DNA from: Bacillota bacterium
GTDB lineage: Bacteria > Bacillota > Clostridia > Peptostreptococcales > Anaerovoracaceae
Direction of reading: 5' to 3'
DNA: 9,194 nucleotides
NCBI GenBank assembly: GCA_016287035.1
Contig: JAEEVI010000097.1
Coordinates: forward strand, 1 to 9,194
The notes beneath the pieces were generated by a model. That model was given only the letters and a program-made list of their open reading frames with translations. It had not been told where the DNA came from and made no database searches. Both the position numbers and the translations under genes were made by a program. Positions 1 to 6,644 of this stretch are shown one piece after another; the stretch's first letter is position 1, and every line of letters starts with the position of its first letter.

Positions 1-1
1 G

Positions 2-2173
2 GACATCTGCCTGCGCGGAAGGCAGGAGATACTCGAAGAGCTCTCGTCCGAGTTCTCGGCGAATTTCGCGGACATGGAAGGCGAAAAGGACGCGCTCTTC
101 GAATCGCTCGCGACGTGCGACGAGGCGGCTCTCGAGCAGTATCTGGAGACCGGCCGCGTCAGCGATGAGATGACCGCCGCGCTCATAGCGTCGCGCAGGG
201 TGTTCCCGTGCTGGTTCGGTTCGGCGCTCAAGCTCGACGGCGTCGACGCGTTCCTTGCGGGTCTTGAGAGATATGTCATCGAAAAGCGCATGCCGGACGA
301 GTTCGGCGCGCGCGTGTTCAAGATAAGCAGAGCCGAAGACGGGCAGCGGCTCACGTGGATAAAGCTAACGGGCGGCTCGCTGCGCGTGCGCGGCGCGCTC
401 GGTGACGAAAAGATAACGCAGATAAGGCGGTATTCCGGAGGAAAGGCGCAGCAGACCGACGAAGCGTCTTCGCCCGGGATCTACGCGCTGTGCGGGCTCA
501 CTCAGAGCTTCGCCGGTCAGGGCCTCGGCTTCGAAAAGGACGCCCGGCCGCCCGTGCTGGAGCCGGTGCTCACTTACAGGATAGTCCTTCCCCCCGGCGT
601 CGATCCGCAGACAGGCCTCTCGAAGCTCTCGCAGCTCGCGGAGGAGGATCCGCTGCTGCGCATAGTCTGGAACAGCGACATACAGCAGATCGAAGCCCAG
701 CTCATGGGCGAGGTCCAGATAGAGGTCTTAAAGCAGCTGATACTCGACAGGTTCGGCTGGGACGCGGAGATAGACGCGGGAAAGATCGTGTACCGCGAGA
801 CCATCGCTTCGCCCGTCGAAGGCATGGGGCATTTCGAGCCGCTGCGCCATTACGCGGAGGTCCATCTGCTGATGGAGCCTCTGCCCGCGGGGAGCGGCAT
901 CATACTGGAGTCCGCGTGCAGCAGCGACGATCTCGACCTGAACTGGCAGAGGCTGATAATATCGAGTCTCGCTTCAAAGCAGCACAAGGGCGTGCTCACC
1001 GGCGCGCCCCTCACGGACATAAAGCTGACGGTCGTCGCGGGGCGCGCGCATCTCAAGCACACCGAGGGCGGCGATTTCCGCCAGGCGGCCTGCAGGGCTG
1101 TGCGCCAGGGCCTCATGAAGGCCGAGAACGTGCTGCTGGAGCCGTTCTACGATTTCGTGCTCGAGGTCCCCTCCGAGCAGATCGGAAGGGCGATCAGCGA
1201 CCTCAAGGCCATGGGCTGCACCTTTTCGGCTCCGCAGAGCAGGGGGCAGGCCTCGTCCGTCACCGGATGCGGTCCCGTATCGGAGCTCAACGGATATCAG
1301 ACCTCGCTGATAGCCTATACGCGCGGCCGGGGCAGGATCAGCTGCCATTTCGCGGGCTACCATCCGTGCCACGACGCTAAGAAGGTCGTGGAGGAGAGCG
1401 GCTACGATCCGGAGCGCGATACCGACAATCCCGCGGATTCCGTGTTCTGCTCGCACGGCAGCGGCGTCTCCGTCAAGTGGGACTGCGCCGAGACCTTCAT
1501 GCACGTCGACAGCGGGCTTCGCTTTTCCGGAGAACAGATAACCGAGAGCTCTCCCAAGGTGCGCAGCGGCAATCTCAGCTTCGACGAAAAGGAGCTCGAG
1601 GCGATAATGCTGAAGGAGTTCGGTCCGATCAAACGGCCGCGCGTCAGCGCCGTCACGTACGACTACTCGCAGGGCAAAAGCCGCGGCAGGGAGACCGTGA
1701 TAAAGAAGGACTACATCATCGTCGACGGCTACAACATGATATTCGCGTGGGACGAGCTCAAGGAGCTGTCCGGCGCCGATCTTCCCTCCGCGAGGCAGAA
1801 GCTGTGCGACGTGCTCAGCAACTACAGGGCCTTCAGAGGCTGCGAGCTCGTGCTCGTCTTCGACGGCTACAAGGTGAAGGCGAATCCCGGCAGCCGCGCG
1901 GACGTGGGCGGCATGAAGCTCGTCTACACCGGCGAGGGCGAGACCGCCGACAGCTTTATCGAAAAGCTCGTCCACGAGATCGGAAAGAACTATTCCGTTC
2001 GCGTCGCCAGCTCCGACGGCATGATCCAGCTGACCGCGCTGCGCCTCGGAGTCCTTCGCATGTCCGCCGCGGAGCTTCGCGCCGAGGTGCGCGCAGCGGG
2101 CGACGACATCGACTCGATACTCGACGCGAGCCGCCACGAAAGCATAAAGCTCGGAGATCTGCTGCGGAAATAG
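2..2173 (+). CDS. EF-G/TetM-like translation GTPase with C-terminal YacP/Rae1-type NYN nuclease domain (5' partial)
   Basis: The frame is open from base 2 with no convincing start, so the gene enters from the left edge; 723 residues are visible and most of the GTPase core is missing. The end of the G domain shows a G5-like FGSALK around 214-231. EF-G-type domains II, III, IV and V follow to about 1500. The domain IV segment LTDIKLTVVAGRAH then HTEGGDFR (about 1013-1082) aligns with the ribosomal-protection/EF-G fold. A charged linker (about 1510-1700) leads to a complete NYN domain (1712-2130) with VDGYNMI, VFDGYK, GETAD and ASSD; candidate metal-binding acids are at 1724, 1862, 1949 and 2015. 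These match Bacillus Rae1/YacP, a ribosome-dependent endoribonuclease. The family is usually annotated as TetM-like or translation factor GTPase. Inferred role: a ribosome-binding GTPase delivering an RNase to the A site. Domain calls are strong; the function is inference. Confidence 0.88.
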   Translation, partial: DICLRGRQEILEELSSEFSANFADMEGEKDALFESLATCDEAALEQYLETGRVSDEMTAALIASRRVFPCWFGSALKLDGVDAFLAGLERYVIEKRMPDEFGARVFKISRAEDGQRLTWIKLTGGSLRVRGALGDEKITQIRRYSGGKAQQTDEASSPGIYALCGLTQSFAGQGLGFEKDARPPVLEPVLTYRIVLPPGVDPQTGLSKLSQLAEEDPLLRIVWNSDIQQIEAQLMGEVQIEVLKQLILDRFGWDAEIDAGKIVYRETIASPVEGMGHFEPLRHYAEVHLLMEPLPAGSGIILESACSSDDLDLNWQRLIISSLASKQHKGVLTGAPLTDIKLTVVAGRAHLKHTEGGDFRQAACRAVRQGLMKAENVLLEPFYDFVLEVPSEQIGRAISDLKAMGCTFSAPQSRGQASSVTGCGPVSELNGYQTSLIAYTRGRGRISCHFAGYHPCHDAKKVVEESGYDPERDTDNPADSVFCSHGSGVSVKWDCAETFMHVDSGLRFSGEQITESSPKVRSGNLSFDEKELEAIMLKEFGPIKRPRVSAVTYDYSQGKSRGRETVIKKDYIIVDGYNMIFAWDELKELSGADLPSARQKLCDVLSNYRAFRGCELVLVFDGYKVKANPGSRADVGGMKLVYTGEGETADSFIEKLVHEIGKNYSVRVASSDGMIQLTALRLGVLRMSAAELRAEVRAAGDDIDSILDASRHESIKLGDLLRK

Positions 2174-2227
2174 CGGACATTTCTGATGATCCTTATATTC
2201 CCGCGGCTTTTGTTTTTTGAGCTTCTG

Positions 2228-2236
2228 TGCTATACT
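2228..2236 (+). promoter_or_regulatory. Extended -10 promoter ahead of cysE
   Basis: TGCTATACT (TGn plus TATACT at 2231-2236) is a strong extended -10 for the housekeeping sigma factor. A weak -35 candidate TTGTTT lies at 2210-2215 with a short 15-nt spacer, as is tolerated with an extended -10. The predicted transcript would begin near 2243 and leave a leader of about 40 nt. That leader holds a small 5-bp hairpin (about 2250-2263) just before the ribosome site. It is too short for a Cys T-box or a SAM riboswitch. It would drive cysE-argF-MATE-lipoprotein. Confidence 0.6.
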
Positions 2237-2284
2237 TATTTTTCCAGACTTCCCTCCGGGGAATTACAGAAGGAGAAATGCCAT

Positions 2285-3157
2285 ATGGACATAAACGACG
2301 TGTTCCGCGACGCGGTCGCCGGGCTCAACGGCATAGAGAACGCGTGCAGCGAAAACTTCAAGGCCGACTACGAGGGCTTTCAGTCCTGCATCGAGAGCGC
2401 GCTGAGATATTTTCTCGACGCCATGTTCCCGGGCTACGCCAGGAATCCCGAGATGCCGCTGTGCGGCACGGATCTGAAGACGCACTACTTAAAGCGCGGC
2501 TACTGCTGCCTTTCCGAAGCTCTCGGAAAGCTCATGGATCCCGAAGGGGCGCGCGAGGAATCGCTCGAGGTCGTCAGGCGCATACCCGGAATATACGAGG
2601 TCCTGCAGACGGATGTCGTCGCGGCCTATCAGGGAGACCCCGCGGCGAAGAGCGTCGACGAGATAATCCTCGCTTACCCGGCGTTCCTGGCGATAGGGAC
2701 GCACAGGGTCGCGCATCAGCTCTACCTCATGGGCCATCCGAAGATCGCCAGGATCATGTCTGAGTACGCCCACAGGGAGACCGGCATCGACATACACCCC
2801 GGCGCCACGATCGGAAGATGCTTCTTCATAGACCACGGCACAGGCGTGGTAATAGGCGAGACCACGACGATAGGCGATCACGTAAAGCTCTACCAGCACG
2901 TCACGCTGGGCGCCAAGAGCTTCGCGGTGGAGCCCGACGGAAGTCTCGTCAAGGGGATAAAGCGCCATCCGGACATCGGAAACAACGTCGTCATCTATTC
3001 GGGCGCGACGATACTCGGCGGCGACACCGTCATCGGAGACGACTGCGTGATAGGCGGAAACGTCTGGCTCACGCGTTCCGTGCCCGCGGGCGAGACGGTG
3101 CTGGCGAATCCGGCCGTCTACATCAAGGGCAGCGAAGACAGAACATATTCGATATAG
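2285..3157 (+). CDS. cysE: Serine O-acetyltransferase
   Basis: This enzyme transfers acetyl from acetyl-CoA to L-serine, giving O-acetylserine for cysteine synthesis. The start at 2285 (290 aa) is chosen over an in-frame ATG at 2186 because AAGGAG at 2270-2275 sits 9 nt upstream and the 2186 version would begin before the promoter. The N-terminal helical half (about 1-130) contains GDPA with the serine-binding Asp at 118, equivalent to E. coli D92. The C-terminal half is a left-handed beta-helix of hexapeptide repeats with catalytic Asp-His in IDHGTG (183-184) and His228 in KRHPDI, matching E. coli D157, H158 and H193. The long N-terminal part resembles the larger SATs of anaerobes. The protein ends in isoleucine, the residue CysE uses to dock into CysK. 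It leads a tight (+) gene cluster, with argF 18 nt downstream. Confidence 0.95.
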   Translation: MDINDVFRDAVAGLNGIENACSENFKADYEGFQSCIESALRYFLDAMFPGYARNPEMPLCGTDLKTHYLKRGYCCLSEALGKLMDPEGAREESLEVVRRIPGIYEVLQTDVVAAYQGDPAAKSVDEIILAYPAFLAIGTHRVAHQLYLMGHPKIARIMSEYAHRETGIDIHPGATIGRCFFIDHGTGVVIGETTTIGDHVKLYQHVTLGAKSFAVEPDGSLVKGIKRHPDIGNNVVIYSGATILGGDTVIGDDCVIGGNVWLTRSVPAGETVLANPAVYIKGSEDRTYSI

Positions 3158-3175
3158 ATCTACAGGAGAAAAAAT

Positions 3176-4168
3176 ATGAACGGTTTCACAGGAAAGAGCT
3201 TCCTTAAGCTCCTCGACTTTACGCCGGAGGAGATAGAGTATCTCATCGATCTCGCGGCCAGGCTCAAGGCCGAAAAGAAGGCCGGCGTGCCCCACCGCCT
3301 CTGCGAGGGCAAGAACATAGCTCTCATATTCGAAAAGAACAGCACAAGGACCCGCTGCTCGTTCGAGGTGGCGGCGTTCGACCTCGGCATGCGCACGGTC
3401 TACCTCGACCCTTCGAGCTCGCAGATAGGCAACAAGGAGAGCATGGAGGATACCGCGAGGGTCCTCGGGCGCGTGTTCGACGGCATCGAATACAGGGGCT
3501 ACGGACAGGAGAACGTCGAGACGCTCGCGAAGTATTCGGGCGTCCCCGTGTGGAACGGGCTCACCAACGAGTTCCATCCGACGCAGATCCTCGCGGATTT
3601 CATGACGATAAAGGAGCAGTTCGGCAGCCTTAAGGGCCGCAAGCTCGTGTATCTGGGCGACGCGCGCTACAACATGGGCAATTCGCTAATGGTCGGCTGC
3701 GCCAAGATGGGCATGCATTTCGTCGCGTGCGCCCCGAAGAAGTATTTCCCCGCGTCGGCGCTCTCCGACGAGTGCGAGCGCATAGCGGCGATGACGGGCG
3801 GTTCGATAGTCTTCGAGGAGGACCCCGAAAAGGCCTGCAGCGGGGCGGACGTGCTCTACACGGACGTATGGGTGTCGATGGGCGAGCCGGACGAGGTCTG
3901 GCGCGAGCGCATCACCGATCTGATCGATTACAGGGTGACGAAGCACCTCATGGAGACCGCGGGTCCCCAGGCGCGCTTCATGCACTGCCTGCCGTCGTTC
4001 CACGACCTTAAGACCGTCATCGGGCGCGACATGTACCTCAAGTACGGCATCGACTGCATGGAGGTTACGGACGAGGTGTTCAACAGCCCCGCGTCGATCG
4101 TGTTCGACGAGGCCGAGAACCGCATGCATACTATAAAGGCCGTGATGGCCGCGACGCTGGCGGAGTAG
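3176..4168 (+). CDS. argF: Ornithine carbamoyltransferase
   Basis: This enzyme joins carbamoyl phosphate and L-ornithine to give citrulline and phosphate, in arginine synthesis; the catabolic ArcB direction cannot be excluded from sequence. The 330-aa length is normal and complete. The carbamoyl-phosphate motif STRTR is at residues 56-60, HPTQ at 134-137, the ornithine-binding SMG loop after Asp230 at 234-236, and HCLP with the catalytic Cys at 270-273. The text SQIGNKESMEDTARVLGR and YRGYGQE is typical of true OTCases and argues against aspartate or N-acetylornithine carbamoyltransferase. The start is set by AGGAG at 3164-3168 with 7-nt spacing. No arcA, arcC or other arg gene is nearby; the partners are cysE upstream and a MATE exporter 15 nt downstream, so it is probably co-transcribed with them. 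Confidence 0.95.
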   Translation: MNGFTGKSFLKLLDFTPEEIEYLIDLAARLKAEKKAGVPHRLCEGKNIALIFEKNSTRTRCSFEVAAFDLGMRTVYLDPSSSQIGNKESMEDTARVLGRVFDGIEYRGYGQENVETLAKYSGVPVWNGLTNEFHPTQILADFMTIKEQFGSLKGRKLVYLGDARYNMGNSLMVGCAKMGMHFVACAPKKYFPASALSDECERIAAMTGGSIVFEEDPEKACSGADVLYTDVWVSMGEPDEVWRERITDLIDYRVTKHLMETAGPQARFMHCLPSFHDLKTVIGRDMYLKYGIDCMEVTDEVFNSPASIVFDEAENRMHTIKAVMAATLAE

Positions 4169-4183
4169 CGGACGGCAGGGAAG

Positions 4184-5551
4184 ATGGACCGCTCCTCAAG
4201 ACTCACGGAAGGCAACATATTAAAAGGCCTGCTGCTGTTCGCCGTGCCCATGATGCTCGGCAACATGCTCCAGCAGGTCTATAATATTGTGGACGCGCTC
4301 GTAGTAGGGCGCGTAGTGGGTCCCGACGCGCTCGCCGCCGTCGGATCGGCCTATACCCTGATGGTCTTTCTCACGTCTATAATAACCGGGCTCTGCATGG
4401 GCTCGGGCGCTCTCTTCGCTGCAGCGTGCGGCGCGGGAAGGCCTGACGACCTGCGCAGAGACGTCTGTCTTTCGGCGGTATTCATCGCTTTCGTGACGGC
4501 CGTGCTGTACGTCATCGTGTTCGCCGCCACCGATCCGATCCTGCGGCTCCTGAGCATACCGGGCTCAGTCTGGCCGTATATGCGCGGCTACGTGCGCATA
4601 GTGTTCGCCGGCATCGGCTTCGTTTCTCTGTACAATTTCTTCGCGTATCTTCTTCGGTCGCTGGGAAATTCCACAGTTCCCCTGTATTTCCTCGCGGGCT
4701 CGTCGCTCCTGAACGTCGCCCTTGACATCGTATTCGTGGTCCTTCTCGGGCGCGGGATAGAAGGCGCCGCCGGGGCCACCGTCATATCGCAGTTCGTCTG
4801 CGGCGCGGGCATCGCGCTCTACACCGCGCGGCGGTACGGCGCGATAACCGAGAAGGCGGGTCTGCCCCGGGCGGAGGGCCCGCGCGCGCCTCTTTCGCCG
4901 CTCCTCAGCTGGAAAAGGCTCGCGGCCGTGATACGGAACGGGCTCTTCACTTCGATGCAGCAGTCCGTAATGAATTTCGGAATACTCATGGTGCAGGGGC
5001 TGGTCAACAGCTTCGGCGCCGTCGTCATGGCGGCGTTCGCCGCCGGCGTTAAGATAGACACGTTCAGCTACATACCCTCGCAGGAATTCGGCAACGCGTA
5101 TTCGCTGTTCGTTTCGCAGAATTACGGCGCGGGGCGCAGGGACCGCATCGAAAGGGGGACCCTGCTGGCCGCCGCCTTCACGGCAGGCCTCGCGGTCTTC
5201 ATATCCGTGATAGTCTGCGTCTTCCCCGCGCAGCTCATAGGGCTGTTCGTGAGCGACGCCGCCGCTTCCGCGGAGATGATAGCCGTCGGCACCGGATACC
5301 TGCGCATAGAGGGCGCCTTCTATTTCGGGATCGCGCTACTGTTCATGGGCTACGCCTATTTCAGAGGCATAGGGCGTCCGGAGATGTCGCTCGTGCTTAC
5401 GATAGTATCTCTCGGCACGAGAGTGCTCCTCGCGTATACGCTCGCTCCGAACACGCCGCTCGGCGTAAAGGCGATCTGGATGGCCATCCCGATCGGCTGG
5501 ATCCTCGCGGACATCGCCGCCGCTGTATTCCATCAGAAGATAAAATATTGA
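4184..5551 (+). CDS. MATE family multidrug/metabolite efflux transporter (first copy)
   Basis: This is a cytoplasmic-membrane transporter of the MATE superfamily, expected to export cationic or other small molecules using a Na+ or H+ gradient; the substrate is unknown. The 455-aa length and about 12 hydrophobic segments in two pseudo-symmetric halves fit the family. TM1 has the usual start NILKGLLLFAVP and QQVYNIVDALVVG with Asp37. The second half has SQNYGAG at 311-317 followed by RRDRI, the same signature as the second MATE in this window and typical of clostridial yoeA-like members. The start is the only ATG that keeps the family N terminus. Its ribosome site is weak (AGGG just upstream), so translational coupling to argF is likely. 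The stop codon overlaps the ribosome site of the lipoprotein gene. Confidence 0.93.
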   Translation: MDRSSRLTEGNILKGLLLFAVPMMLGNMLQQVYNIVDALVVGRVVGPDALAAVGSAYTLMVFLTSIITGLCMGSGALFAAACGAGRPDDLRRDVCLSAVFIAFVTAVLYVIVFAATDPILRLLSIPGSVWPYMRGYVRIVFAGIGFVSLYNFFAYLLRSLGNSTVPLYFLAGSSLLNVALDIVFVVLLGRGIEGAAGATVISQFVCGAGIALYTARRYGAITEKAGLPRAEGPRAPLSPLLSWKRLAAVIRNGLFTSMQQSVMNFGILMVQGLVNSFGAVVMAAFAAGVKIDTFSYIPSQEFGNAYSLFVSQNYGAGRRDRIERGTLLAAAFTAGLAVFISVIVCVFPAQLIGLFVSDAAASAEMIAVGTGYLRIEGAFYFGIALLFMGYAYFRGIGRPEMSLVLTIVSLGTRVLLAYTLAPNTPLGVKAIWMAIPIGWILADIAAAVFHQKIKY

Positions 5552-5558
5552 GGCAGAT

Positions 5559-6644
5559 ATGAAAGATAAAATACTTAAGACGATAACTATCCTTCTGCTG
5601 ACCGCCGCGGTGTGCGCGGCGCTTTGCGCGTGCGGGAGTCCGGCGGCGAAGCCGCTGGAGAGCGCCGCGCCTTCGGGCGCGGAGGCTCAGGCCGGGCAGG
5701 TGCAGGCGAAGCCCGAGGCTCCGGCGTTCGTGCCGGTCCCCGTCACGGGCAGGGAGCCCCTCGCGGAAAAGCCTTCTCCGGACGGAAAGTATCACATAAG
5801 GAACGCCGAAGCGATGGAATGGATCGCAAGGCATCCGGACGCGGATTTCGTGCTCGACTGCGACGTCGACATGCAGGGCGCGGCGTGGACGCCTTTCGCG
5901 TTCGGCGGCACGCTCGACGGACGCGGCCATGCGATAAGCGGTCTTTCGGTGTCGGGCACAGGGACGGAGACCGAAAAGACGTACGACGGCAACATGAAGG
6001 TCTACGACACGTATTTCTGCGGAATGTTCTCGGTGCTGCGCGGCGCTGAGATAAGCTCGCTCGAGCTCAAAGACGCGGTGTTCGAATGCCATACGGGAGA
6101 AGAGAACGTTTTCGCCGGAACGGTCGCGGGCTTTATATACGATTCCGTCATAAGGGACTGCAGGATAACGGCAAGCGGAGAATTGACGACGAGCTCGAAA
6201 TGCTTCGGGATCGGCGGGATAGCGGGCTACACGGGCCGCGGATCCATAGCGGACTGCAGCGCGGACGTTACGCTCGTATGCATCGACGAGAACAGGGAGG
6301 AAAAGGACGAGCAGTTCATGGGCGGCGCCTACGCGGCCGGGTACGCGAACATCGACGGCTGCGAGATCGTTATAGACGGCTACGATTCGGACCACGGCTA
6401 CGTCCACAACGGCGGCCTCGTCGGCATGTACATCCAGTACGAGCCGGCGGATAAGGGAAGCATAAGCCGCAACCGCGTCAGCGGCATGATAACGTTCTTC
6501 GAGGACAACAAGAACAGAAGGGCGTACTGCGAGCCGTACGTCGGCGAGATGATGAGCTGGAACCTAGCGATGGACGGGAACCGTCAGGAGTTTACGAGGA
6601 ACGAGGTCTTCGACTATTCGACGGATCTGAGACCTGCGCGTTAG
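5559..6644 (+). CDS. Secreted lipoprotein with GLUG-type beta-helix repeats
   Basis: This 361-aa protein has a lipoprotein signal: basic MKDKILK, a hydrophobic core and lipobox LCAC with the lipidated Cys at 25. An Ala/Pro-rich spacer (26-60) follows. From about 78 the text resembles the lead-in of GLUG-repeat proteins: an NAEAMEWIA helix, a DCDVDMQGAAWTPFAFGG strand pair and LDGRGHAISGL (to 119). At least five repeats then carry the pattern short hydrophobic-G-hydrophobic-G(Y/F): GMFS (145), AGF (170), GIGGIAGY (207), GGAYAAGY (245) and NGGLVGMY (274). They predict a right-handed parallel beta-helix on the cell surface. No catalytic motif is recognised; GLUG proteins are often adhesins or carbohydrate-binding. 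GAGG at 5550-5553 is the ribosome site and overlaps the MATE stop. The last 53 bp overlap the convergent MATE gene. The molecular role is unknown. Confidence 0.85.
   Translation: MKDKILKTITILLLTAAVCAALCACGSPAAKPLESAAPSGAEAQAGQVQAKPEAPAFVPVPVTGREPLAEKPSPDGKYHIRNAEAMEWIARHPDADFVLDCDVDMQGAAWTPFAFGGTLDGRGHAISGLSVSGTGTETEKTYDGNMKVYDTYFCGMFSVLRGAEISSLELKDAVFECHTGEENVFAGTVAGFIYDSVIRDCRITASGELTTSSKCFGIGGIAGYTGRGSIADCSADVTLVCIDENREEKDEQFMGGAYAAGYANIDGCEIVIDGYDSDHGYVHNGGLVGMYIQYEPADKGSISRNRVSGMITFFEDNKNRRAYCEPYVGEMMSWNLAMDGNRQEFTRNEVFDYSTDLRPAR

Noticed and set aside
974..2137. 387-codon open frame on the minus strand inside the translation-factor gene
   Set aside because: It mirrors the codon bias of the plus-strand gene, has low-complexity Ala/Val/Arg/Asp text and no family motif. 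Similar antisense frames occur at 2489-3577 and 5397-6407 for the same reason.
2161..2216. Possible terminator after the translation-factor gene (GCTGCGG ... CCGCGGC then T-rich)
   Set aside because: The arms are 7 bp with a wobble and a 33-nt loop, so the stem is not convincing. The T-rich run is equally explained by the promoter region.
2278..2280. ATG between the cysE ribosome site and its start
   Set aside because: It is only 2 nt from the AGGAG and out of frame; the frame it opens has no recognisable protein.
2186..2284. N-terminal extension of CysE from ATG 2186
   Set aside because: The extension crosses the predicted promoter and leader, and AAGGAG directly supports ATG 2285.
2237..2284. 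T-box or riboswitch controlling cysE
   Set aside because: The leader after the predicted transcription start is only about 40 nt, too short, and no T-box core is seen.
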